Position numbers and translations under genes: made by a program | Part shown: positions 9,201 to 17,267 of the stretch, piece after piece | Position numbering within the stretch: the stretch's first letter is position 1 | How the letters are laid out: every line of letters starts with the position of its first letter | Origin: an uncultured Planctomycetota bacterium | GTDB lineage: Bacteria > Planctomycetota > Planctomycetia > Gemmatales > HRBIN36 | DNA length: 64,000 nt | Assembly (NCBI GenBank): GCA_937944855.1 | Contig: CALFAY010000010.1 | Location: 62,001-126,000, forward strand | Reading direction: 5' to 3' | Notes under the pieces: model-generated | The model's database searches: none | What the model saw: only the letters and a program-made list of their open reading frames with translations | What the model was told of the DNA's origin: nothing

Positions 9201-10732
9201 ATTACGCCAAGATTCCGACACGGCCCTGGGACGACCGGCTGAAGATGCCGCAGTTCAAGTTCTCCCGCATCAAGCCGAACAAGGGCGAAAGCCCCGAGGA
9301 GTTTGCCGCCCGGGCCGCCAAGGAAGAGCACGACAACATCGAGGCGGTCATGACCTTCGTCCTCGGTCTGGTGGCCGAGCCGATTCCGCTGAAGTTCGTC
9401 AACACCATGCGGGAGGACCGCCGCTACGAAGTCGCCGGCTTGCAGGTGCTGGAGAAGTTCAACTGCATCGGCTGCCACATCGCCAAACCGGCCTCCTTCG
9501 ATGCGGTCATGACGGAGGATCTTCTGGCCCAGCTTCGGCGGTATCACGGTCGGACGGAAAGCGTCACGGAACTGGCCCGGGATCCAGCCTTCCCGGAGCA
9601 TTCCGCCTGGCGCTCGCAGACGCTGGCACCCAACGGCAAGTTGATTGCTCGCGGTCTGCCGCTTCCCGGCGAGGACGAGGAGCGCATCAATATCGAATTG
9701 TGGGAGGCGATCCGCTTCATGGACGCCGACGGCCTCTACCAGGACTTCCCGGCCGGCTTGAGCCGAATCCAGATTCCTGTGGAAGCGATCAAGCATTCTC
9801 ACGGGGCCTACGGCGGCATGTATGCCAACGTGCTCATGCACGTCCTGGCCGAGACACAGCGGAAGAATCTCATTCTCGACCGGGGTTATCTCGCTGGCTC
9901 GGTTCCGCCTCCGCTGATGCGCGAGGGCCAGAAGGTGCAGCCGCAATGGCTCTACAACTTCCTCAGGCAGCCGCACGAGATCCGGCCCACGGTCGCCGCC
10001 AATCTGAAGATGCCCCGGTTCACGCTCAGCCACGAAGACTTGGAAGATCTGGTCCACTACTTCGTCGCCGTGGACCGAATCGAGAACCCGGCCCTCGGCC
10101 TGGAGTATTTCGGCAGATCGCCGCCGCAGCGCGACCCGGATTACCAGGAGCAGTTGCGTCGCCAGTATCAGGCCCGCATCGCGGAGTACATGAAGGGCGC
10201 TCCGGGCTTCGATCCGAGGAAGCACGATTACTTCGAGAGCGGCTGGCAGTTATTGGTGAACGAGAACCTCTGCGTGAAGTGCCACAACATCGGCAACTTT
10301 AAGGCTGGCGGCAAGGACGAAGAGAAGGGACCGCCGCTCAATCTCGCCGCCGACCGACTCCGGCCGGAGTACATCGAACGCTGGGTTTCGTTCCCGAAGC
10401 GGCTCATTCCGTACACGCTCATGCCGCAGTACGACCCGTTCTACGCTCCGGATCGGGAATACTTCCACCTGCAACAGGCCCTTCAGCGTCCGGAGACGCG
10501 GCGGATGGTGGAGTTGGGTCCGCTGCTGGGTTCGCAAACCGCTCCGCGCGCTCCCTTTGTTCTCGGCGACGAGGCGTATAATCAGCTACAGCTTCAGTTC
10601 GCCACCCTGCCCGCCGACAAGACCCGGGCGGTGCGGGATGCACTCATGAGCTGGGGCTACCTCGCCGACCCGCCCCCGACGGCACGGGCCGCCGGTTCAC
10701 GGGTTCAATCGTCCCAAGGAGAACAGAAATGA
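6233..10732 (+). CDS. Giant membrane-anchored eight-haem cytochrome c
   Basis: A 1499-residue protein. It has a single N-terminal membrane helix (about residues 17-38), then a charged, probably coiled-coil stretch (about 50-230), then a large periplasmic part with eight CxxCH haem sites: Cys 267, 324, 394, 428, 708, 891, 1078 and 1347. Four cluster early and four are widely spaced, each in a cytochrome-c-like module. A His-rich insert (HGEHGHGNGHGEHD) starts at residue 937. It sits directly after the split cytochrome b (72 bp) and overlaps the next gene by 4 bp. It most likely replaces cytochrome c1/f as electron acceptor and carrier of the quinol-oxidising complex. That role is inferred from position; the haem sites are seen directly. 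Confidence 0.9.
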   Translation: MAARDETYRDQKMLDIVFAVSSILMLLSLIWMFWVDYNRPFKSVQRKGFDIEVAVLEHQAQHLTEQNATQIEAAATRLREELEKTDLGVSPSLSEDELLAAAKQAIQTRTQLPPDSEFVILSERLAAMKAVRDSIISQRDQLQERGAPSLVIAELEARVQAMNEEIWALEKGPGGVEELAQRAAQREQEIKEQLRPVSLAVADLDRLVRERDRLMRTARQKSFGWGARIRALPILDAFASPFRIRQDIPEGLTIDYNFKQVQRNDRCMTCHMFSDRLGFDKEVLAELPEKIRPKLGEFNVYCNHPRLDLYVGSNSPHPVEKFGCTICHSGMGGAATFSFAYHSPDTGKTNGKEVETYEEMKTRWQKDRNWRHDLHPDYMWDHPMLPRRFLESSCVKCHHQILDLVKTDGREEAPKLIKGYRLVRDLGCFGCHEIHGYKGGRPIGPDMRLEPYPPLDDLTPLERANLTSDPNDPPGKLRKVGPGLRRLAEKVGEKNGADWTARWIRSPRSFRYDTQMPHFFGLTNNNPDQLSDTQPDGPSQVGDHQKGFPDAEIHSMTFYLLKASQIHLAEVRQVHDMDEAAWSQFERTYQEFVRLSEQRKLNPQLVPNQNHPKLPRDASPALLAKLPAGKPNLTLEQRLNEEPTRECLTKDQLQMVLGWFAEQMRYRKHGRTLDHLPYPPGELADKDGKMAYQANAANGGLLFQKHGCAACHSHEAVKIYDDKGVLLTQADYGPNLIGLREKLGYDDNPQRAEKWLYYWLSDPTRYHPRTNMPNPQLTPQQRADLVAWLLTGTGNVAPPPPQDGLLPWSEVGVTEGDIRGLAKTYLDKALPRQEAEQALNEGLADVSALRLDADERILAKNPPPDSPFRGWTHDQKLTYYVGRKSIARYGCFACHDIPGFENAKPIGTPINDWGKKDSDRLAFDNILDYVERYRLAHGEHGHGNGHGEHDQSAATSQPSWTMEPFFFDALKHHSRIGFLYQKLREPRSYDYAKIPTRPWDDRLKMPQFKFSRIKPNKGESPEEFAARAAKEEHDNIEAVMTFVLGLVAEPIPLKFVNTMREDRRYEVAGLQVLEKFNCIGCHIAKPASFDAVMTEDLLAQLRRYHGRTESVTELARDPAFPEHSAWRSQTLAPNGKLIARGLPLPGEDEERINIELWEAIRFMDADGLYQDFPAGLSRIQIPVEAIKHSHGAYGGMYANVLMHVLAETQRKNLILDRGYLAGSVPPPLMREGQKVQPQWLYNFLRQPHEIRPTVAANLKMPRFTLSHEDLEDLVHYFVAVDRIENPALGLEYFGRSPPQRDPDYQEQLRRQYQARIAEYMKGAPGFDPRKHDYFESGWQLLVNENLCVKCHNIGNFKAGGKDEEKGPPLNLAADRLRPEYIERWVSFPKRLIPYTLMPQYDPFYAPDREYFHLQQALQRPETRRMVELGPLLGSQTAPRAPFVLGDEAYNQLQLQFATLPADKTRAVRDALMSWGYLADPPPTARAAGSRVQSSQGEQK

Positions 10733-11490
10733 TGCGCATTCCCACCCTGACCCTGCTACCCTTGGTGGTCTTCGCCGCGCTTGTGCTCCAGCCTGTTTCC
10801 GCGCCGGCCCAGGAGTGGGGCACGATCAAGGGTCAGATCGTGTATCCCGGCGATCCGCCCCCGCGGGAGCCGCTCAACGTGGACAAGGACCAGCCTCACT
10901 GCCTGGAGAAGGGACCGATCTACAGCGAAAAGTGGGTCGTCAATCCTCAGAGCAAAGGCATCCGCTGGGTCATGGTCTTCCTGAAGCCTGAAGGCACGCA
11001 AAAGTTGCCGATCCATCCCAGCCTCAAGGAACCCGCTCAAAAGGAAGTCGTGGTTGATCAGCCCCGCTGCGCCTTCGAGCCGCACGTCGTCGGCCTGCGA
11101 GCGGATCAGATCCTCGTGGCCAAGAACTCTTCACCGATCACCCACAACATCGTCATCGCGGGCTTCAAGAACGACAAGAACCTGACCATCCCTGCCGGCA
11201 AAGAGGAGCGGCTGCAACTGGAGCCGGAACGCAATGCCGTCAAATTCTCGTGCGGCATCCACATGTGGATGACCGGCTATTGCTGGATTTTCGATCACCC
11301 CTACTTCGCCGTTACGGATGAGAATGGCAACTTCGAGATCAAGAACGCCCCGGCCGGGAAGTGGAACCTCGCCATCTGGCACGAGACCGGCTACAGCGGC
11401 GGACGGGAAGGCGCGCGGGGCATGCCGATCGAAGTCAAGCCCGGCGGCGTGACCGATCTCGGCCGAATCGAATTCAAGCTGAACAAGTGA
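10729..11490 (+). CDS. Secreted cupredoxin-like protein (copy 1)
   Basis: A 253-residue protein with a Sec signal peptide (hydrophobic stretch ending near APAQ at 26-29). The central domain has a possible type-1 copper set: His in SSPITHNIV, then Cys, His and Met in KFSCGIHMWM, in the order found in blue copper proteins. The C-terminal 60 residues (YFAVTDENGNFEIKNAPAG) look like a carboxypeptidase-regulatory beta-sandwich. The start ATG overlaps the stop of the multihaem gene (ATGA) and has AAGGAG seven bases upstream, so the two are translationally coupled. A role as soluble electron carrier or copper-binding subunit of the upstream complex is plausible but inferred. Database names for such proteins include methylamine-utilisation-like. 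Confidence 0.75.
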   Translation: MMRIPTLTLLPLVVFAALVLQPVSAPAQEWGTIKGQIVYPGDPPPREPLNVDKDQPHCLEKGPIYSEKWVVNPQSKGIRWVMVFLKPEGTQKLPIHPSLKEPAQKEVVVDQPRCAFEPHVVGLRADQILVAKNSSPITHNIVIAGFKNDKNLTIPAGKEERLQLEPERNAVKFSCGIHMWMTGYCWIFDHPYFAVTDENGNFEIKNAPAGKWNLAIWHETGYSGGREGARGMPIEVKPGGVTDLGRIEFKLNK

Positions 11491-11506
11491 TCTGGAGGAC
11501 ACTTCG

Positions 11507-12355
11507 ATGCGACGACTGCTTTGGGCTTTCGCCCCTGTGACGCTGACGGCGTTCGTGCTGACGCTGGGCTGCGGCGGGGGCACAGACACCGGCAGCCAGA
11601 AAGCCGGCACCACCAAGAAGGAAACCACCAAGACCGGAGCGAGCAAGGCTGCCGAAGCAAAGGTCGCCGGTTGGGCGACGGCCGTCAAGGGCCGGGTTAC
11701 TTACAACGGCGACGATCCTCCCGGTCCCAAGATGCTCGCGCCGACCAAGGACCAGGACAAATGCCCGGCCCAGGTGCCCGCGGAGGGCTGGTACGTCAAT
11801 CCCGAAAACAAGGGCCTTCAGTATGCCGTCGTCTTCCTGAAGCCCCCGGCTGGTGTCAGGATGCCCAAGCCCAAGAGCGAGGGCGAAGCCGGTGTCGTCG
11901 AGATGGGCCAGCCACACTGCCAGTTCGAGCCGCGGGTCATCGTCCTGAAGCCGACCCAAAAGCTCGTCTTCCTCAATGACAGCAATCCGCCCATCGCCCA
12001 CGATTCCAATCTTTCGGGCATCACGTTCAATTACCAGAAGACGCTGCCGCCGGGCCAGAAGACCGACCCGATCGATCCCGATCCGTCGGATCGTTCGCCG
12101 TACAAGGTGTCGTGTGCTATCCATGCCGGGTTCATGGGGGCTTACGTCTGGCGGCCGACGCATCCGTGGATGACGGTCACGGACAAAGATGGCAATTACG
12201 AACTCAAGGACGTGCCCGTGCTGGAAGGCGGACAGAAGTTCGTTCTGGCCGTCTGGCACGAGATGCTGCCCGGCGACCACACGATGGACATCGGCGAGAT
12301 CGACGCCAAGCCGGATGAAACTGTGACCAAGGACTTCGCCTTGCCCAAGAAGTAA
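11507..12355 (+). CDS. Cupredoxin-like lipoprotein (copy 2)
   Basis: A 282-residue paralogue of the preceding protein, 16 bp downstream. It starts with a lipoprotein signal (LTLGCGGG; Cys 23 as lipidation site) and a Thr/Lys/Gly-rich linker, so it should be membrane-tethered. The same architecture follows: a beta-rich domain with CQFEPRV (compare CAFEPHV in copy 1), His in PIAHDSN, and SCAIHAGFMGAYVW carrying Cys, His and Met in similar order. It ends in the same regulatory-like sandwich (MTVTDKDGNYELKDVP). The Met ligand spacing differs (Cys-x2-His-x3-Met), so the redox potential could differ. An intrinsic terminator follows 34 bp after the stop, closing the operon. Confidence 0.72.
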   Translation: MRRLLWAFAPVTLTAFVLTLGCGGGTDTGSQKAGTTKKETTKTGASKAAEAKVAGWATAVKGRVTYNGDDPPGPKMLAPTKDQDKCPAQVPAEGWYVNPENKGLQYAVVFLKPPAGVRMPKPKSEGEAGVVEMGQPHCQFEPRVIVLKPTQKLVFLNDSNPPIAHDSNLSGITFNYQKTLPPGQKTDPIDPDPSDRSPYKVSCAIHAGFMGAYVWRPTHPWMTVTDKDGNYELKDVPVLEGGQKFVLAVWHEMLPGDHTMDIGEIDAKPDETVTKDFALPKK

Positions 12356-12388
12356 GCCCGCGTCCGATTGGGTAAGTTGACCTTCAGG

Positions 12389-12428
12389 GGGCGGTCGAGA
12401 CGGCGTGTCCGACCGCCCTTGCTTTTTT
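12389..12428 (+). terminator. Intrinsic terminator of the respiratory operon
   Basis: A perfect 9-bp stem, GGGCGGTCG (12389-12397) and CGACCGCCC (12410-12418), with a 12-nt loop, is followed by TTGCTTTTTT (12419-12428). It sits 34 bp after the second cupredoxin gene, consistent with the end of the transcript that begins near 2970. Confidence 0.8.
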
Positions 12429-12584
12429 CTGCCTTCTTCGTTTGCCTCTTTCCCCGAATTTGCCGAGTCGGCTCCGTGGCAGGCCAGGGTTGCTCTGGCG
12501 AACTTGGAAACCTGCCGCTATATCCTCCTCCCTGCCTGTCCCGGAGCAGGGCAGTATGCCCGCGAAACGTAAGGAGGCCGACCA

Positions 12585-13427
12585 ATGCGATTTTCCAAAG
12601 CCTTGTTGCTCGCCCTGGCAATCGTCGTAAGCGCTTCTGATCCGACACAGGCCGAGGGACCGGCCCGCTTTCAGTTCCGCCGTGGTCAGGTGCTTCAATA
12701 TCGCGTGGAGCAATCGAGTACCGCCACGGACTCGCTGGGCGACTTGCGATCCACGGTTTCCATCCGGGTGGAGCAAATCAAGCAGTGGCAGATACTGGAG
12801 GTAGGACCCGATGGGACCGCGACCGTTCAGTTGTCCATTCCTCGGCTCAAGGTTCAGCATCGGCTGCCTAACGGCGAGGTGTGGGAATACGACAGCGCCA
12901 GTCCGGACGCGGGCGCGGAAGCCTTGAGGGAGAAGTTTCATCAGTTCGTCAACCGACCGTTGGCGACGTTCTGGATCGACCCGTGGGGACGAGTCGTCGA
13001 GGTCCGCAATCTCGCCGGATCGGCGACCGGCAGCACCTCTTATGCTGAGCTGCCCTTCGCAGTGTGCCTTGCCGCGCAGAGTGTGCAAAAAGGCCAGACC
13101 TGGAGCCGGTCGTATCGCCACGCCGTCATCGCCCCGAGCGGAGCAAGGTCGGAGGTCGAGCTGGACCAGCAGTTCCAGGTTCGGGGCGTTCATAACGGCC
13201 AGCTGGTCATCGCCTTCACGACCCAGCTTCGGGACCAGCCGCAGGACATCGCGGCACGACTTCCCCTGCTCCAAGTTCAACCCCAGGGAGAGGCGATCTT
13301 TGATTTACAACTGGGACTGGTCGTCTCGGCTCGCTATGTCAGTGCTGGGGTGGTTGAGGGACATCACGGAGAGGCGAGCCGATACGAGTTCAACAGCGAA
13401 TGCCGGGAAACCTTGATCTCCCATTGA
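12585..13427 (+). CDS. Secreted protein of unknown function
   Basis: A 280-residue protein with a cleavable signal peptide (FSKALLLALAIVVSAS). The body is beta-rich: FRRGQVLQYRVEQSSTATDS, then a set of alternating polar/hydrophobic strands, ending ...SRYEFNSECRETLISH. The arrangement recalls periplasmic or outer-surface DUF6263-like proteins, but I cannot name the family. AAGGAGG stands eight bases before the ATG at 12585, a strong ribosome site. The gene is monocistronic: the upstream operon is closed by a terminator and the downstream gene is convergent (10-bp gap). It has no catalytic motif I can point to. Confidence 0.75.
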   Translation: MRFSKALLLALAIVVSASDPTQAEGPARFQFRRGQVLQYRVEQSSTATDSLGDLRSTVSIRVEQIKQWQILEVGPDGTATVQLSIPRLKVQHRLPNGEVWEYDSASPDAGAEALREKFHQFVNRPLATFWIDPWGRVVEVRNLAGSATGSTSYAELPFAVCLAAQSVQKGQTWSRSYRHAVIAPSGARSEVELDQQFQVRGVHNGQLVIAFTTQLRDQPQDIAARLPLLQVQPQGEAIFDLQLGLVVSARYVSAGVVEGHHGEASRYEFNSECRETLISH

Positions 13428-13437
13428 TCCGGGCTGC

Positions 13438-13887
13438 TCACTCCGGATAAGCGTCGGGCAGGGCGTTGACGCGGAAGGGCACGTTGGCTTCGACGCCGCT
13501 TTCGGCCTTGCGGTCGGCGGCGGCAGCGCGGGCGAGCATGGCCTCGACGTCGGCGGCTTCGATCCGTTGCGTAGGATCGTCGGGCTTGGCTTCCGGCGGC
13601 TCGCTAGGACCGAACACGATGCGGAAATGGCACCCCGCAATCTGCAACTGGTCGTTGGGCAGCAGATGTCCCCGGCGGATGCGGATGCCGTTGACCCGCG
13701 TCCCGTTGGTACTGCCTAAATCGCGGACCAGGACCAGTCCGTCGGTCTTGACCAAGACGCAATGGATCTTGGAGACGCTCTTGTGATCGAGCCGCACGTC
13801 GCAACTGGGATTGCGACCGACAAGCGAAAGTTCCTTCGTGAGCGTGATCGGCGACCCGCCGTCGAGAGGAATCAGTTGGGCCCGCAT
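13438..13887 (-). CDS. FHA-domain protein
   Basis: A 149-residue protein. Residues about 14-80 form a forkhead-associated domain with all hallmark residues: VGRNPSCDVRL, SVSKIHCVL (Ser-x-x-His) and LGSTNGTRVNG. FHA domains bind phosphothreonine peptides, so this is a phospho-signal reader. The remaining 65 residues are low-complexity, acidic and Ala-rich (EAADVEAMLARAAAADRK) and end in a short tail. The frame extends upstream, but the ATG at 13887 is preceded by GGAGG and starts directly at the domain. The gene overlaps nothing and converges with the secreted protein at 12585-13427. Confidence 0.88.
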   Translation of the reverse strand: MRAQLIPLDGGSPITLTKELSLVGRNPSCDVRLDHKSVSKIHCVLVKTDGLVLVRDLGSTNGTRVNGIRIRRGHLLPNDQLQIAGCHFRIVFGPSEPPEAKPDDPTQRIEAADVEAMLARAAAADRKAESGVEANVPFRVNALPDAYPE

Positions 13888-13925
13888 GCACCGGCCTCCA
13901 AGGGTAGATGTGCTGGCTGACGAGT

Positions 13926-16316
13926 TTATTTTAACTTGCTTTCTTCCCCAACGGAATCTCGATGTGGAGCCTGTGGGGCAAGATCGCGGACCCAAAGTGT
14001 GAACTGGCGGCCACGCCAGACTTCCCGGAATCCGACCGCTTGCAAGCCGTCTTTCGCCTTGGGTTCCGCGAAATGCGGGGTAATGGCGTAGCGGACGCGA
14101 AGTTCATCCAGCCATTTGGCAAGAAGTCGTTTGTCCAAGGTCACGGGGGGATTGGGGAACTTCGGAAGGGGATAGTACTCGTTCCTGAATTGACGAGGAG
14201 GACTGTTCTCCTTTTGGGGCAACTTGCCTTGGAAAAGAAGGCTGAGAAGGTACCGTTTCTGGCCCTCTTCACGGCGACCACCCCGATCAAACAGCTGGAG
14301 TGTGTAAATGGTGCGCGTATGCACAAAGCGGAAATCGCGGCTCAGCGGCGTCAGATAACTGACCACTTCCTCCGTGGCCAGGATGTTCGTTTGCGAGATG
14401 CCCTCATCGCTGAGAAGCTGGTCGGCGATGGCCATGAGGTCCGCTGGCATCTTGGCGGGGTTCTCAGCGAGACGCTGGGGGGGAGCGTCGGGGATTATCA
14501 GTCGCAGATTGTCCCCGCTCCAGACATACTTCGTGGGCGTCAGCATGGAGCCGAGCAGACCCAGCAGGGCAATGGCCATCGGCAGCAGCGGTTGCACGGC
14601 CGGATGCTGCCAGATGGCCCAGGTGGGAAAGGTTTCCGGCAAGGATTTGCTCAGCAGACGGCTGAGCAGGGCCAGGGTCGCTCCCAGTCCGCAGGCCACG
14701 GGCACTAGCCAGTAAACGCGGAAATAAGTGTGATAGCTCGTCAGATAGGTCGCCACGAGGTCGGCCAGGAACGGGTTGGCGAAGGTCAACAAAGCCACAA
14801 TCGGGAAGAAAATCAGGTAGGCTTGGCGACGCCGATCGCCTAGAAGCAGACTGAGCAAGGGCAGTGACAATAGCCAGATTCTCTCGCTGCTGCCGAAATG
14901 AATGTAATAGTGCAGGTAGATAAACCCCCGATACCAGGTCCAGGAGCCGTGATCAACATGGATCGCGGGATCCGAGATGGCATCGCCTCGCAGAAGCAAT
15001 CCCATGGCCACGGCAGGAAGCGAGCCGAGGATTCCTGCGACGACAATGAGCCAATCACGTCTCGGGCTCGAGGCCAACCAGTGGCAGACCGCCAGCGTTG
15101 GCATCAGCAACACTTCCAGGAAGATCGCCGAGGAACTCATCGCCAGACCGCAGACAGCGGCGGCCAACAGGCTGAACCAGTGGCGGATTTCCCTCGGTAG
15201 AGCAGCGAGCAGGTGTAGTCGCCACACCAGAATCGGGAGGCCGATGTGCATGAGCACGGCTTTGCCTTGCCAGGTCCGCGTCAGCAAATAGTTGGCCGGG
15301 GTATCGTGGCTGGAGATGCCCCAGACGTGATAGGCGGCCACGCCGAGCAAGGCCAACGGTACCCAGCGACGCGGCAGAATTACAGACAGAACGCCGTGAT
15401 AAGCGGCATAAGCAAGGGGAATCAGAACCAAGGGCAGCAGGCCGTGGGTGACGACCATCGGGTTAAGGCCCGACGCCCAGGACAGGACCGCTTGCCACAA
15501 CTCCCAGGCGATCAGGACGCTGATGATGTTCAGCGGCAGACCCTCCCGGTGAGTCGGTTCTTCGAGATTGAGGCGCTCAGCCAGCTGGAAGTCGAGCACA
15601 GCGGCCAGATAGTAGCAGTCATCCCAGTCCGGGCGGTCGAAGACGGCGGCACTAGCCGCCTGGAGGACAATAAACCCGAGCACAATCATCCAGACGATGC
15701 GATTCGCCGGTTGATGATCAAGATCGTCAAAGCGCAGCCAGGCTTGCCAGCTCCGACGGTAGGTCCGGCTTTGAGACCACATGGCGGCCACAAACCCTAT
15801 TGTCAGGGCATCAAGCGCTAACCAATGGCCGAAGGTCCGGTTTACTCCAGATTGGAACGCCAAAGTCGGGATCCACACCAGGATAAGCGCCACGAACATG
15901 TACAGGAGGACGACCTTGATCGGAGATACGAGGGGTTGTTGCAGAGAATTCAACTCAGAGGGATCAGGAAGTTCCAGGCTCGACGGGTTACTCGGTTTCG
16001 AGGTTGTTGTTTGGAATTGGCGAACGGAAAGCAGCAGTCCGGCGGCAGTCCATATGCCCCAGATAATCCCGACCGCAACCAGGAAATCTGAGAATCGGAG
16101 TCGGAACCACAAGAACGGCCAGGCGACCAGGGCAAAAACTGCCAGGGACCAGATCCAACCCAGCACAGGATAGGTCGTCCAAGGCATGGCTTCGCCCCGG
16201 TGCAGCCACCGGGACCAGAGGAAGCCCGGAAACCAAAACGCTCCCAGGGCAACTAAGAACCGCAGCGTTCCGATCCAGAACCCGTCGCCGTATAGAAGTT
16301 GTTCGGTGGCGCTCAT
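13926..16316 (-). CDS. Large multi-pass membrane protein, possibly polysaccharide-related
   Basis: A 796-residue integral membrane protein. At least 12 hydrophobic helices fill residues 15-610 (for example VLGWIWSLAVFALVAWPFLW, VVLLYMFVALILVWI, PMAIALLGLLGSMLTPTKYVW). The C-terminal 170 residues are hydrophilic and end in a Lys-rich tail. The topology resembles GT-C-type glycosyltransferases or DUF6077-like proteins, but I see no diagnostic motif. A short acidic pair near the first loop (FDRPDWDD, about residue 230) could be catalytic. It starts 30 bp after the sugar-nucleotidyltransferase gene on the same strand, so a role in cell-surface sugar assembly is plausible. It may be the envelope-side partner of that enzyme. 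Confidence 0.7.
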   Translation of the reverse strand: MSATEQLLYGDGFWIGTLRFLVALGAFWFPGFLWSRWLHRGEAMPWTTYPVLGWIWSLAVFALVAWPFLWFRLRFSDFLVAVGIIWGIWTAAGLLLSVRQFQTTTSKPSNPSSLELPDPSELNSLQQPLVSPIKVVLLYMFVALILVWIPTLAFQSGVNRTFGHWLALDALTIGFVAAMWSQSRTYRRSWQAWLRFDDLDHQPANRIVWMIVLGFIVLQAASAAVFDRPDWDDCYYLAAVLDFQLAERLNLEEPTHREGLPLNIISVLIAWELWQAVLSWASGLNPMVVTHGLLPLVLIPLAYAAYHGVLSVILPRRWVPLALLGVAAYHVWGISSHDTPANYLLTRTWQGKAVLMHIGLPILVWRLHLLAALPREIRHWFSLLAAAVCGLAMSSSAIFLEVLLMPTLAVCHWLASSPRRDWLIVVAGILGSLPAVAMGLLLRGDAISDPAIHVDHGSWTWYRGFIYLHYYIHFGSSERIWLLSLPLLSLLLGDRRRQAYLIFFPIVALLTFANPFLADLVATYLTSYHTYFRVYWLVPVACGLGATLALLSRLLSKSLPETFPTWAIWQHPAVQPLLPMAIALLGLLGSMLTPTKYVWSGDNLRLIIPDAPPQRLAENPAKMPADLMAIADQLLSDEGISQTNILATEEVVSYLTPLSRDFRFVHTRTIYTLQLFDRGGRREEGQKRYLLSLLFQGKLPQKENSPPRQFRNEYYPLPKFPNPPVTLDKRLLAKWLDELRVRYAITPHFAEPKAKDGLQAVGFREVWRGRQFTLWVRDLAPQAPHRDSVGEESKLK

Positions 16317-16346
16317 GGGCAGGCGTGAAGAGTTGGAGACTTACGA

Positions 16347-17078
16347 CTAGAACCGCGGCGGTTGCTCGAGCACGAGGCGGTTCGCCAAGGCCAAAGATTC
16401 CAGCGTCCCGGCGTCGGTCCAGTAGCCGGAGAGCATCGTGTAGCCGAGTCGGCCTTGCAGCAGGTAGTGCCGGTTGACGTCGGTGATTTCCAGTTCGCCG
16501 CGAGCGCTGGGTTTGAGCGTCTTGATGACCTCGAAGACGTCGGGAGGATAGATGTAGATGCCGGCCACGGCATAGTCGCTTTTGGGCTTTTCGGGTTTCT
16601 CCTCGATGCCGACGACTTGATTGCCGCGGAGTTCGGCGACGCCGTAGCGGCCCGGATCGGGAACTTGTTTCAGCGCCACCCAAGCCCAGTCGGGGTGCTG
16701 GTCGGCCTCCTCCAGAAGCGGCCGGAGAGGATCGTAGAAAATGTTGTCACCCAGGATAACTGCCGAGCGGCAGCCGTGGGCGAAGAGGGAAGCCAGTCCC
16801 AGGGCCTGTGCGATTCCTTTCGCTTCGTCCTGGACTCGGTAGGTGAGCTGGCAGCCATGCTCACGGCCCGAGCCGAGAAGCTCCACGAAATCGCCCATGT
16901 GTTCCGTGCCGGAGACTAGAAGAATGTCCCGAATCCCCGCCCCGATCAGCTTGCGAAGGGGGTAGTAAACCATGGGGAGAGGGCCGACGGGCAGCAGATG
17001 CTTATTGGTGACTCGGGTCAATTCTCCCAGGCGCGTTCCCTTGCCGCCGGCCAGAACGATGCCGCGCAGGGTAGTCAT
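16347..17078 (-). CDS. Sugar-1-phosphate nucleotidyltransferase (RmlA-like, short form)
   Basis: A 243-residue protein with the pyrophosphorylase signature GGKGTRLGELTRVTNKHLLPV at residues 11-31, GDNIFYD (metal-binding Asp), VVGIEEKPEKPKSDYAVAG and YWTDAGTLESL. The reaction is NTP plus sugar-1-phosphate to NDP-sugar plus pyrophosphate. It resembles glucose-1-phosphate thymidylyltransferase (RmlA/StrD class), but RmlA is about 290 residues long. The C-terminal allosteric extension is absent, as in the shorter monomeric-type enzymes. The substrate cannot be fixed from sequence alone. The membrane protein follows 30 bp downstream on the same strand. The start ATG at 17078 is preceded by GAGG. 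Confidence 0.88.
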   Translation of the reverse strand: MTTLRGIVLAGGKGTRLGELTRVTNKHLLPVGPLPMVYYPLRKLIGAGIRDILLVSGTEHMGDFVELLGSGREHGCQLTYRVQDEAKGIAQALGLASLFAHGCRSAVILGDNIFYDPLRPLLEEADQHPDWAWVALKQVPDPGRYGVAELRGNQVVGIEEKPEKPKSDYAVAGIYIYPPDVFEVIKTLKPSARGELEITDVNRHYLLQGRLGYTMLSGYWTDAGTLESLALANRLVLEQPPRF

Positions 17079-17267
17079 ACGACCTCCTCACAGGTCGGCT
17101 CCAAAAACGCCGGTCGGCTGGGTCGGGGATGCACTCCGGCGAGCCAGACATGATTATGCATGGCGGCTTAGCGGATGTCCACTTTGCCGGAAGCTCCTCC
17201 TACTTTGGTTGATAGGGAGACGGCGTATCATGCCACGAAGGAGATCGCCGGGGAAGCGAGGGAGAGT

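Noticed and set aside
7091-10225. Very long open frames on the minus strand opposite the multihaem gene (463 and 575 codons)
   Set aside because: They are antisense shadows in a high-GC gene, lack ribosome sites and give Arg/Leu/His/Val-rich sequence with no recognisable domain; the plus strand encodes eight CxxCH sites.
13427-13448. ATCCGG/CCGGAT hairpin between convergent genes at 13.4 kb
   Set aside because: Six-bp stem without a T-tract on either strand; too weak for a terminator call.
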